Source: Mesaphorura yosii
Taxonomy: Eukaryota; Arthropoda; Collembola; Poduromorpha; Tullbergiidae
Assembly: GCA_009869945.1 (NCBI GenBank)
Contig: WIXG01000404.1
Span: forward strand, 1-62,976
DNA length: 62,976 nt
Direction of reading: 5' to 3'
Part shown: piece after piece, positions 10,353 to 23,100 of the stretch
Position numbering within the stretch: the first letter of the stretch is position 1
Layout: every line of letters begins with the position of its first letter
Position numbers and translations under genes: made by a program
The notes under the pieces: model-generated
The model's input: only the letters and a program-made list of their open reading frames with translations
The model's database searches: none
What the model was told of the DNA's origin: nothing

Positions 10353-13300
10353 TTACCAAACCCACTGGTCATTGTCCATTCGCTTTGCCGGTTTCTTTGC
10401 TCGACCAGATCGTCGTCCGTTAGTTGACTGGTCAGGCGTACTCGCAAGAGACGTGTCGGTGCTGCCACTGCTTTCGCTAACAGATCGAGCAGGCTGCCCA
10501 AATTTCTTCTCATTGTTATTTTTATGCTTCTCAAGATTTGGAAATTTTTTCTTCAGCTCGGCCGGATCAAGTTTCTGGAGCGAGATCCTGAGTTCATTCG
10601 GGCAGGATTTCGAAGAATTGATCTTACGCTTGCTTTTCGGACATACAGATTGTTGAACTTCAATTTCGGAGAGGTGTGCAGAACGAGATGGCGGACTCAC
10701 GACTCTTCCGCCAACATCTGCCGCTCCGATTGAAACTAGCTGCTTGCTTGATCGAGAGCTCCTGCCATTGCCTTCAAAGTGTATTTGCAGTGAAGGTGTT
10801 GACTTGGATTTGGGTCTATCAGCAACACTACTAAGCGGGACAGAAGCAGAGCGGAACTTGAATTCAGACTTCGGTAGCTCAGATGGTTTGCCGATTATTG
10901 CAGCCGGGGTTCCAGTTTCAGGTGACTGGCTTAATCGTTGTAAAGTGACCACTGGATTCAACGGGTCGCCCTTCGATTTGTCTCCTTGCTTTGCCCGTCC
11001 ACTATCATGCTTGCTTGCGTCCATCAATTCTGCGCTCTCAGGCCTTCTTGATGTCGCAATTTCCAGCAGCGGAGAGTCAACTGGAATGTGACTCTCTGGG
11101 CTTTGCTTAACGCTTCGTCCAATTTCTACTTCAGGTAGAACATTCAGACGTTTTCGTTCTTGATTATCCTCGTTGACTTTATTTTCATTTTTCCTGTTAC
11201 TCTGTCTTGTTTCGCGGCGTCTAGTTACCAATTCGTCGATAATGTTGATTCCGTCGTTAGAAGATTGATCTCCATTTTCTTTTTTTACGTCTGCCGTATC
11301 TGTACTATTTTGTGCTAGGATTGTTGTCATTTCCGTTAAAATATTTACGGAGCCATTCTTTGTCACCTTGCTCTCTTCTCTTTTTTCTCCCTCTTCCTCT
11401 GCCTGAACCTCCGCAGCCGCTTCCTGCTTCTGTGAGACTACCCCCGGCGTCGGCGGTGTCGGTAAGTTTCGTCTCGGTCTCGCCCTTAAAGTACGAGCGG
11501 ATAGTTGCGGAGTTAGTGGAGCCGATTCTTCGCCATTGATCTTTTGAGATTTCTGGTATTTTGGTACCTCATCATTTGGGCATACTTGAGGCACTTGCGA
11601 ATGATTGACTGATGTGAGTTGTTGAATTCCGGTCTCCTGTTGCTGTTCTTCAGGTTTTGTCATTTTCTCCGGAGGGTCTGTTCGGTCAACTTTAACTTGT
11701 TCTAAATTAACAGCAGGAATCTTCTTGGGACTGATTGCCTTGATTGTGATTGATAGTTGAGGTGGAGGAAGTTCCGATAAGTTTTTCTCTTCTTTCGGAT
11801 TCGGCTTTGGGTTGCTGATGTTGCAGTCATCAGACAAATCGATCACTTCAACTTTTTCCTCCTTAACCGTGACACTCGCTTGACTGTGTTTAGCATTACT
11901 TCCCCTCGTTATTATGCGCCTTGAAGTCCTTGGTTGAGAGTTGTTGAGGCACGGCAGAGGCGACTCCTCTCCTTCCGTACAACGTTTGTCTGTCAATTTC
12001 AGTTTCTTAACTTGCACACCTCGTTGGTTCAGGCCAATGCGATGGCGCTTGATTGGGCTTGGAGTCCTCACCGCCGTTGCCACCTCCACAAGCTCGTCGG
12101 GGGATGTTTCTTCAGTGCCAATGTCACCGAGTGTTGAACCCTTAGTAGACAATGGGCTTGCATCGACCGGAGATTGTGGTACTTGCGACTTATCTTCAGG
12201 CTCAAGTTCCTTTCTTTTTCGTGGTACATTGCCACTTCCTTCGGGAAACAGGTTTTGCCTTACAAGAGACCGAGCTGGATGGGGGTCACGAACGCGAGAA
12301 CTTCTTCTTGTCGGTGATAAGTAACTCATATTTTCATTCACTTCTTGGGGAACTATCGCCGCAGTCGTAGCGCCATGAAATACGCGACTAGCACCATCAT
12401 TTGACAAACCCAAACCCTTCTTGCTCAAACGCTCTCTTCTCGCGGCAGCTTTCTTAATTCTCCCCATTTCACGCCGTAACGCCTTGGACGTAGAAGGCCT
12501 TGGATTCTTCATGTCATTTAATAGCTCCAGTTCTTGTTTGATACTGTATTTAGGAGCTGAAGGAATGTACGGATTGTTGTAGTCATTGTCTTTTTCATCT
12601 TCTCCCTCCTCCAAAAGCGGCTGTATGATAGGAAGTGAGTCGTCCTCCGTCTTTTCAAAACCTGGGAATGAAATTTTTATCGTTATCTCCGGGATATTTT
12701 CTTCTTTACTCAAGTCTAAGGGGAAATAGAAATATGAAAATTGCATTGCCATCGAATTAAAAAATTACAAAAGCGATAGGTGTCAAAGTCACCTTTTCCC
12801 AACTTTGCGTTCCAGTCTTGTATCCATTTCACAATTTCATCTCCTGAATGTAGTTGGACGAGGACGGGTGAATCTTCCTTCCGAGTAGTTGATGGCTCAT
12901 GGCTATCATTGCTGCCGATGTCGCTTCTGGTCGCCGTACCATTCTGAACAGTTCTTGGGAAATGTGACTTAGAAAGTAAACTTATAGCGGCAACTGATTG
13001 AGGTATGAAGTAAGGCGAGTGTGTACTCTTGGTTTCTGTACCATTTGCATCAGTTGCTTCCGGTTGCTGCATGGATTTCTTCGATTGCCAATGCTTTCCA
13101 TTCTGTACCAAAATTAAGTTTTTGAAAGTGAATGCCACGAATAGAGCGATAGCTTTCAACAGAATAGTCAAGCATTTCGAATGTCTGTAGAAGAGAATCT
13201 ATTACCTTCTCTATTGATGAATCATACCCGGCGTTGATATTTCCTGATTCTACGCATTCGTTCCCATCCACGACAGTCACGGTGACATCGTCAGATCCAT

Positions 13301-13592
13301 TGAACCACAAAGAGTTCTTGCAGTCTATACCCCAAACATCGAGACTCTGTGTCGTGCTGGAAGCCGACGAGGATGACTTCTTGGTCGCTGAGTTCATTTC
13401 CTTTTCGGCGCTCAGGCACACTTGCCCGGGTGGTCCAACCGGGATCATTTTCTTGTGCGATGGTGACCACATTTGCATCTTGTCCTCTCGCATTAATTCC
13501 GCCTTGATTATACTTCACTTCTTCACGTTTAAGGGTCTAACTTACTGCATCGATTAGTTCAGTGTAGGATATCTGAGCACTCTTCTCTTCAC
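10353..13592 (-). CDS. Large unrecognised basic, low-complexity protein, probably nuclear; 5' end not found
   Basis: Four exons in one phase-consistent chain (13546-13592, 13206-13502, 12793-13102, 10353-12715) give 1005 codons including the stop. The leading exon starts mid-codon after an acceptor, so at least one upstream exon is missing. The sequence is rich in Ser, Pro, Lys and Glu and is probably disordered. Basic clusters such as GRIKKAAARRERLSKK, PKSKRKINSSK and the C-terminal SGRAKKPAKR suggest a nuclear location. Two more ordered-looking patches are SGDEIVKWIQDWNAKLG, and ITIKISFPGF at the start of the last exon. EVIDLSDD resembles a SUMO-interacting or acidic docking motif. I recognise no enzyme or DNA-binding domain and assign no function. 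It might be a fast-evolving chromatin-associated scaffold (inference). The protein ends QWVW unless the extra exons downstream are used. Confidence 0.72.
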
Positions 13593-14739
13593 CTGTTGAT
13601 CTTACATTTTGATGTTAATAGCTAATGCATGAAATCGCGAGGTTAATAGGTTCAAATGCAGTTTATTAGGCAGTTCAAAGTTCAAGGTTTCGTAATGATG
13701 AGTCACCCAAGGGAGTTTTAACGCAAGGCACAAGGGCTCGGCGACGGCGTAATAACAACTTTGAATGGATCACAAGCGGAGCGACTGCCGCTGTGACTCG
13801 TAATTCATAACGGAGAAGTTGTCTTTGTTCTCGTAGTCGAGTTGCGTTGCGCTCAACGCGAACATTATGAGTAGTTTTGAAAAACTGCCAAATATCGCGA
13901 AATTCTGAACTATTGTGCACAAAAGGCGTACTTTATTAGCGAGAATAGTTTATTATTAATTGTGTAGTTAATTTTGGGTGTACAAGCATACACTAATCTT
14001 TTTACAGCATGTCTCGTTTTGACTGTTGGAGCTACTACGGCCTTAGCTATTAAGAATGCATAGAGTTAATGATATTCATGGCTAAAGAATGAAAGCATGA
14101 CATGACAAAATGGAACAGTTTTAGGACCAATCTGAATTCATTGATCAAATCAACTCAGCCGTACATGTACAAAATGATTATGAAAATGGCAATTTATGTG
14201 ATACCCGAATCCGAATCAAGTACGACTAACGAAATGACGACCGAACAACCAGGCAAGGACAGATGATGTTGAGACTTTCACGAATCAATTAATTTCAGTT
14301 GAAGGATGTTGGCAAAAAGTTTATAAGCTTTAAGCAAGAATTATGGAACCCATTCTCATTAGTTCTGTGGTTAATTAAGAATTATAAAATATGCTCATGC
14401 CTACTTACACATTTAGGACTTCCAATATTTGCTTACTTTGCTTAAAGGAATGAATGGAATTTCAGAATCAAGTAACAATTACTCAGACCAAAGGCCAACC
14501 GGGCCGGCCTGCTATAAATTAATTCTCAACTAGTGTACTTGTAATTATATTACTAGTGGTCAACAATGGATAAACATGTTTCTCATCAACAGTTAAATAT
14601 AATGCATATTATATTACACAATCATCGCAATGGGAAGTGTGGAACAAACTACTTTAGGATAACATTTCATTTTGTAATTGATACGAAAAGTAACTGATAC
14701 GGCCCTCATTGTATAGTAAGTAAACCCAGGAATAACATT
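13593..14739. other. Gap between the unknown gene and moesin
   Basis: This interval should hold the missing 5' exon(s) and promoter of the unknown minus-strand gene. It should also hold the moesin 3' untranslated region, since both genes are on the minus strand. A 31-codon open frame (13865 down to 13770) begins with a plausible ATG but has no donor in a usable phase, so I did not join it. The rest is AT-rich with nothing recognisable. Confidence 0.5.
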
Positions 14740-17700
14740 TTACATGTTCTCGAACTGGTCAACCCGTCTCTTGGTGTTTCCTTTACGAATCTCACGAAGT
14801 GTCTTGTATTTGTCACGTCCCTGGCGCACATTTTCTTGATGGAGAGTGTCCATCGTGGTTTGTTTGCTATCATCACGTGATTCGGCTAAGTCTTGTTTCA
14901 AAGCCTGGAGAAACAAACGAATATCAATTTATTAAAGCTACACTCACAAGCCAAAAATAATTTGATTTCTCGTTCGACTTACCAATAATCGGTTCTGCAG
15001 AAGTTGGTTCTTTTCCGCGAGGGTTGATCTTCCACCTTCAATTGGATCATTATATTCCATGTCGTTGTCTAAATCGTGACCATTTGGTACATCTGCATCG
15101 TCATCATCATGATCTCGCAGGTGATGATGCGCTGGTGTAGACATTGCTGCAGCAGCTTCTTCTTGACGACGGCGCGCTTCCTCGACCTCCATTTGGAGCC
15201 GTCGAGTTTCTTCGTCCTTAGCTTGAACTTCAGCTTGAATTCTTCTTACCTCTTCTTGTTTCATCCTGTGAAAAGAGTAGCAATTTATTTACCATCGTCA
15301 AACCACGTCAATTTAATTCCTTCATCCTTCCCTTACCTAATTTCATCCTCCATTTTCTGTCTTTCAGCCAGTTCCAATTCTTTACTTGCTTCCAAGCGTT
15401 CCATCATTTCCTGAAGCTCATTTTGTCTTTGTTCCAATTCTTCTTTGGCCTGGAGACAAATTCAAATACAAATTACTCGTTTACCTTGCAAAATATCCAA
15501 TGACTTGATCTTGCAATGATCGTCAGTCACGTATTACGTACCTCTTGCAGTTTCCTCAGTTGTTCCTCCAATCTGCGAATCGTGTCTTGAGCATCCAAAA
15601 GCTCTTGTTGTCTCATCTCCATCTCCTTTTGCATGTTTCTCAAGCGGTCTTCATACTCTTGCTGTTTCTTCTCAGCTTGTTCGCGTGCAACAATTTCTCG
15701 ATGAAGTTTTTCCCTGGAAGAGGAACACGGACGAATGAGTATTCCAACCTCAAGATAACTCCCGTGCTCAGACTCAAATCATTTACCTTTCCTGTTGTTT
15801 AGCCAATTTCTCTTCTCGTGCTTGAGCTTTCATTTGCTGGACCTCAATCGTGTCAGGCTTGCGACGTCGCATGTACAGTTCGTGGTTGCCCATGCAAAGT
15901 GCCAGAATACGTTTGTTGATTCGAAGGCGGGGAGCAAAGAAGATGAAGTCTGGCGACTTCTTATCGATTGGTTTGATAACGAATTTCCGATCGTTGAATG
16001 AGATGTTACGAATTTCAGACCATGGAAAACCAATCTTTGGTGTCAGACGATCTTCGCGTTCGTAAATATTGAGTCCAAGTGCATCAACTCCCAGCCAAAG
16101 CTCTGTTCCTTTCTTGTTCTTGATCTCAAAGTAATTGACACCGTACATTTCCAAGTCTTGAGCAATCTTTAAGTATTCCATCATGGCATCCTCTCTCATC
16201 ATTCCCTTGTGCTCCTTCCACCAAGTCATAATACGCTCTTCCCATTCATCTCTGGACATGTTATGCTGATCCATGACTCTTTAATTCAAAACAGGCAAAT
16301 CAAATTTGAAATCAAATTTCAAAGGAAAAGTCAGAAAAGTTTTTTTCAGTTCCAGCTACCTCTGTGGAAGAATACGGTCATTAGCCAAAGTGTGTTGTTC
16401 CTTATTATAATCTCCATATTTGGCTTGGACAGCATACGATGCAAGAAGCACTGATGTCTCCGGTGGACAGTAAATTTCATCGGACAAAATCGCGTTCTTC
16501 ACTTGCAAGTAGAATAGTCTCTGAAACAATGTCAATGATTACCCAGTTAAATAACTACGTAAATGTAATACTGGCAACAAATAAATTAAAATATTTGCAC
16601 GTACGGTGGTAATATCCTGAATCAACTCTTCAGCAACATCCTCAGGATAGAATTTAGCCCGGAAACGAAACTGCAGTGGAGACTCTTTCTTAATGTCCTG
16701 ACCTAAAACCTGCAACGACAACAAAGCATTAGTAAAAAGTCTTGCTCATCAAAACATAATTTTCCATGAACATACAATGAAATGAAAAAATGGAAGCAGT
16801 TTGAATGAATAAATTTACAGATAAATCAAAAGCAAATCAGCAATTACAGCAGCGGTGCTCGTGCTGGCATTTCAAGACTAAAAAAACAAGGTGAACAGAT
16901 GTACGACATAATGTTTCAATGTGATTTGTGGAGATTCGAAGGTCAAAAATTTATTTCAGTCTTTTGTGCTGAATTGTGAACAAAAGACCTCCCGTGTAAT
17001 TTGCCAGCTCATTTGAAATCAATGCTGCTACACAAATACTTTGTAACTACAACACAACTACCCCGAAGCCAATTGTATTATCTTATCAGTTGAATTGAGT
17101 CGGTGAGCTATTTCAAGTGATATAAAGCTTTTGTACAAAACAGTGGCCCAAGTTGCCGACTTCGGCTGCATGCAAACCACGCCAGAGTCTAAATATGTGA
17201 GCTATTTTCGCATTTATGGTAAAGATCATTCGTGGCTGATTGACATTTGCTTTTTACAGACTTTCATTCAAAATGAATCATGCAACGTTTCAGGCAGTAT
17301 GGAATCGCTCATTAGCATTAAACACACAAACCTTCAAACTGTTCTTTTTCCTTTTCCAGGCCCGAAAAGCAATTCGGAAGAAAGTCAAAGATGAGGAAGA
17401 GTCAAGATTCATAACTATAGCTGTTCAAATTTGAATTCCACTCGCACTTACTTTCTTGTTTAGTTTCAGCCAAGTGTGGTATCCTTTACTATCGGTATAC
17501 TGCAACCCGAAGAACCAAATTTCCCGAAGTCCAATGGTTTTGACAACTTGGTCGAAGAGTTGCTTGCCGGTTGTCGATTGCTGGATGGCAAACTCCAACT
17601 CGGCGTCCATTGTTGTGACGCGAACATTTACCTGCAAATAAGAAATCAACGAAAGTGAAGATTCCGCTAATTCCAGACATTGCAAGTGCATATTATGACC

Positions 17701-20192
17701 AAATATGGCACCGCTTCATCAAAGAGCGTTTGATGATTGCATAAACAATTTCAGCAAGACAGAGGAGCTCGCGTGATTTGCTCACAATGCAAATACAACG
17801 CAAACGCAATGAATGAAAACTTGCGAATCAAACGTTAACACGTCTGTAGGCTGACGATCGCATGGAAAAATCCGAGTGCGAGACGAAGGATGGACGGATG
17901 ATCAAGTCGAATGACGTAACGCCAGCGAGAATTATGAATGCACACGTTCGATGATTCAACCTCTCAGAGAAATATCGAGAAGCAACCGGCTTCTGATTTG
18001 AGAGAATATGTGCTCATTGACTTTATCCTTTAATACTTGTGCTTGCAATTATTCAATTATGAGCTTCTCAGAAAAATTAGTACTTAACTAACTTAACGTG
18101 CTCCAACCTGTTACGTCTACCAGTAACTCATCTGCCACTTTATTACGATGAGTCAAAGCGCAAGTGGTGGTCACCTTTCCTTAACCCTATAACCTTACTA
18201 AACTGTGTCACAGGCTATCCAATTAAATTCGATGAGCAAGCATGGCACAAGAATCACGATGTCGTGAGAAAGTTTCCCAAAATCAATGGGGTAGGAGTCA
18301 ATCCAGTCAGGCGTCGCTCATCACAAATGAAACACGTTCACTACTTACAACAATGCCATGGCAGTCAGCTTGAAAGTAGAACAGCACAGGTGCAACGGCA
18401 TTCATTTCGTACACAATAAAAATCCTCTTACGCATCACAAAACCACATATATTCAAGAATTAATATTTCATGACGATGTTATATTTCCAGGATGTTTACG
18501 ACTCCATCGTCTGAATTTCAATTTTAATGTCTGTCTCCTTGCTTTCAATGGCGGATTCCGCTTACAGATTTATGTAGCATACATAAAATTGATGTTACTT
18601 CATTATCGAATCCTAGTTGAATGTATTTTATTCTAGACCTTCGATCTTCGATGCGACACACGACTGTAGTAATTTAATTGAGAGCTACATTTTCATTTTA
18701 CAGATTCAACATTTCAACAACTTTTCATGGACTTTCAATTCCTTCAGCTGTTCAGTCTGCTTATTCATTGTTTCAAGATAGTTAAGTTCACGAAGCCTTG
18801 GTTTTGTAATTTCTGATTGCATATGACCTCATCTAACTTCTCAACATCCACTCTGCTTCATAAGGCAGGCTATTGCTAACCTTAACTGACTTTCAGACAG
18901 TGCGAGTCAGAGCAGACGCAAAAGTCCTGCTTTAATTAATTCGAAGGCATGCATGCTTTAAAGAGCTGCTGACGGCTTCATTTAACTGAGAGATCTTTGC
19001 ACTACATATTGCGTTATTGGCTATTGAGCACCTCAAAATAGAAAATTGGCAAGCAGACTAATTTGAATACGTAATGTAGTCTAAGAATGAATTGACTTTG
19101 GCCAACGTTGTCATCTGGAGTGAAGTAGCAAACTCACTAAAATGCAGTCACAAAGAACCTGGTTCTTGAAATTTGGGTGTTCGATGTTTCTCAAGGCGAA
19201 AAGACGAAAACAACGTTGAAAGAAAAAGTAATTAGCTGAGTCAATCGCCTAAAAGTTACCATTATCATGATTTTAATCAATTTCAATACGATTCAATTAA
19301 CCAGATCAAGCAGTTTGTAGTTCTGAGAATGCGAATCCATTCTTAATTCTATTTACTGTCAAATTGCATTGTCACTCAACTCAACCTTTCCTTTGCCTGT
19401 GTCACACTGACATCAATCTTATCCCAAATCCCACGTGCCTTACCGCAATAATACCACCTGCTCATAATTCATTTAATAATTTACCTTTTCTAATCCTAAT
19501 TCACGGTCTACCTCGCCAATCTCGTGCCGTGCCTTCGGCGAAAAATGCGGGTCGTGGAAGAAAACCGACCACGAGCCCCACGAGAGTAGCAGTGCAGTGC
19601 ATAGCGCATAGTTTAATCAATTTGTTCCTGGTTTGCGGTTGCTGTTATTTCTCTCATTGCCATCGTTATGTTCATCAAAAGGTGTTTACAATGTTGTCCA
19701 ACGCCGGCCTGAATCTGTCTCAAGTCTCATTCTTGTAGGAGGATCCTAATCTTGACTGTTCTAGTTTTTAATGTTTTAATTCTCACATTCATATTCATGG
19801 TTCTCATGTGATATGTGAAGTTCGAACGAGAAGCATGAACTTGTAATCAGAATTGCAGAATATACCAGTTGCATTGCGTAAATCAGTGCAAATGCAATGC
19901 AATCTGGATTAGCGAAGCGAGTAATAACGATTCAGCAACCTAATTAGGCCTGGGAAACTCTGACGTTTTGCAGGCACAGCGTTTAAGTTAACACTACTTT
20001 CATAAAAACAGAAGCGAAGTAGCAAGGTCATTAATTTACAAAAAAAACATAATTACATTGCGTGGTGAATGGATCCAGCTTAACACTTAATTTCGAGAGT
20101 CCTGCAGGACAGAACCCTGGACTTGACACTAAACTATGGCAAAAGACAGCAAACAGCGAATTCGGGATTCTTACCGTCTTTGACGCAACCAT
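14740..20192 (-). CDS. Moe: Moesin (ezrin/radixin/moesin family), membrane-actin linker
   Basis: Links cortical actin to membrane proteins and PIP2. Nine exons (20175-20192, 17452-17631, 16605-16709, 16360-16520, 15787-16278, 15542-15713, 15337-15449, 14983-15265, 14740-14904) give 562 residues. The order is an N-terminal FERM domain (about 1-295, with [25 protein letters not shown] and [20 protein letters not shown]), a charged coiled coil (about 300-470), and a C-terminal actin-binding tail. The tail contains [11 protein letters not shown], whose Thr543 is the regulatory phosphothreonine of the family. The start MVASKT is an 18-base coding exon joined across a 2.5 kb intron to VNVRVTT, the usual second-exon start in this family. 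That long first intron, unlike the rest of the window, probably carries regulatory DNA (inference). A histidine/aspartate-rich linker ([13 protein letters not shown]) sits before the actin-binding tail. Confidence 0.97.
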
Positions 20193-23100
20193 GATGCTTG
20201 TTTCTATCGATAGTAAAATCTCAAAAATATTCCGAACGAACACACGACGTCACCGCTTGCCGGTAGAGTTTCTTCACACACGATCGAAAATTCACGAGTT
20301 CACCCAAAATTTGACAGCAAAACAACGAAAAGGAACTGCGAACCGCGTCTTGCTGAATCTAACTATGTACTGTCACTGTCAAAGTTGCCGACTCAGGCTC
20401 AAGTGAATCAAAATTGTACGCGTGAGATGTGTAATTCCTATTCTTAGTTTGATCCGTTGCTTTGAGTTGTTGGCTGTTGATCCTTTTTCAACCGTTACCC
20501 AACGTCAACGCAAGAAAGTATGAGACTATCTGGCTAAACACTGAAAACTGAAACGACAGATGAACAGCTTGAGCAGTACGCAACGTACTCAAGAGCATGG
20601 GCAAGGTGGCAAAGCGAAGGTCCCAACTGCCAAGCCGTAACGAAGTGAAACTGAAAGCTGAAGTACGTTACATTACGGAGTACCACCGCATTAATTTCAG
20701 ACATCCTCCCTGACTTCACTCCAACCGTACAAAAAAGTTTACTCATTCATTCCTTGTGCTGCTTTTCATTCCCCACGGTACTCGTTCCATAATCGCAATA
20801 TAATTGTAATTGTAATTATCGTAACCGTCTGGCCTGTTCCTGTGCAATGCAACGCACAGTCGCACGTAGCATTGTGTGCGGTTGCCGGATTGATACCTTC
20901 ACTCCAATTTTGTAACCTACAAAGTGTCAGGCGGGGGTTTACTCAATTCACAACTCGATTTCTCCATTCCAGCATTGCTGTGTGATGAAATATCGTACCC
21001 AACGTTAGAATTGATTACAGTTAGGCTGGACTCGTCGACTCGGACTGGAGGATTATGAGGAAAAGCCGACCATAAAGTCAAATTACAGTTTTAATTCCTG
21101 CATTATGTAATCTCATAATGAGCTCCGTGCTCCGGCTCAAACTCGTGTTTCCCGTGTCATTTATTATCGCACTGTGCCAACGCAGCAATTTATAAACAAG
21201 AGCACAAACCCAATGCCTGTTACATTATGTTTTGTCTTTTCTCTTGAACTTGTCCCAAACCGAGCGCGGCGTGAGCTGTGTTCTCAGATCCTTCGGTCGC
21301 TTCGGTCTTATAATTATTGTCCTCTACAATCAGCCATTCATCCAAAACATAATAGAAGTCAATTCTAGAAAGAAACCACGCGACAAAGCGTTCTCCCGCT
21401 TGCCGATGCACCGCGCACTACATACCACCCAGTCAGTGGTCCAATCGCCCACATGTCGCAATTCGCAGGCTTAAAATAGACGCTGACGAAGATGATCAAC
21501 AGATCATTTCATAATGACAAAAATAACAATGGTTAATGCAGGTTGGATGATGCATAGCACGACGGCATACACTTCGCTAATCCACTAAGTCGAAATGCCA
21601 ACATCGCATAGCACACTTAATCTGTGTTCGCACATTCCTTTCGCTTTGCTTACTTGTTGACATTTCAAATTAAATGTGCGTCATAATGGTAGCGCCGTAC
21701 ATCCTTCAGCTAATTCAGCGTGGTACTGCACACTGAGTAATTAACACGAGCAGCAGTAGGTCGTACTAATTTATCCTTCTCTTTCCAGCTAAGTCTAAAT
21801 CAACAGCCTACCGGAAATAATAATGACATCACGCTGACAAGAAAGCGACCGGCATGCATGTGGTTCCTTGTATCGTCCTCGCCCCGTCTGCTCTTTTATT
21901 TGTCACATCCTCATTCTTAATGAAATCACTCTGCTCCATGAACAAACTCAACAACTCGACTCCAGAGCGGCTTTAGCTGCTTGGCTACTTTGCATATAAA
22001 TAGATCGTTATTCCTCGTTACTCACATTCCCGCCTTACAAATTGACGGCATCTTTGTCGAAGCTTCCGTCCCGTCCGCTGACACCCTCAAGAAGAAAGGA
22101 GTCTCAATAAGCTCGCATCGGCAGGTTGTTTATTGTCATAAACAACGCATCATTAACAATAACTAAACGAGAACTTTCATTTAAAATTTACACCCTTTCT
22201 TTCTTGATCATTATCGTACTCGCGACGCGATCGCCATCGCCATCCATTTCACTTGACGCTCGCCACGCTTGTGTAGATGTTAATCTGCTCTCCGCTTTGC
22301 AATTGTCTCAGCAATCTTGCGCTGAGTTCCATTTTCTCACCTCGATTCATTCTAACTCAATCCTTCCTGTGTTGTGCACATAATTTCTAATTCTGCTTTG
22401 TATCAACCATTCAACCGTCACACATACGAGTTGAACCAAAAGTAAAAGTGGTCGGTCGCCTCTCGCTTGTTGATTGTTTAATATGTTGAGAAAATTATCA
22501 CTGTTCATATTCGCATTCTAAAGAGTAGGGTTGGTCTGGTTCAATGTTTGTTAAACAATAAGAAGCATGAGACCAACAACCTCTCCCAATAAAATCAAAC
22601 AACGTATGCCTACGACCATACGATGATTGGATCATTTCATGATTTACCTGAAACTTTTCATATTGGTAAATATTTCGTAGTATTTCTGCAGTCTATCGCA
22701 TGAGTTCACGTAAACACCAGTTCATTGACAAATGGCTCGTTTCAAAATTCTATTCATCCGTCTCACTTCCCATTTCCTCCTTCCACGAAATTTTATACCC
22801 TACTGATCAAATGAACGCTAGAAATATGAGACGAATTTTTTTTTAGAATGACTCAACATTTACTTTACACAAATTCACGAACGGTCAACGATAAAGTTGG
22901 AATTTTGATTTCTGCACTTACATTCCAATGCATTGTCGTTTAGGATGCTGGGTGATTTAGTGATCTGAATGAATTCCTATCCAATGCGTTAGCGTTGTTG
23001 CGTGTAAATTTAGTATTAGTCAAGAGCCAAGAGCTGAGCTTAAAAGCTTGAGACTGAAGCCGTTATCAAATTACATTCTTTCACAGATTGGCATGCTGTA

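Noticed and set aside
13770..13865. 31-codon frame as the start of the unknown basic protein
   Set aside because: The next exon requires a phase-1 donor; all GT dinucleotides here give phase 0 or 2, so it cannot be joined in frame.
19364..19738. 124-codon plus-strand open frame in moesin intron 1
   Set aside because: Composition is scattered, with no family signature and no splice or promoter context. It is probably a chance frame.
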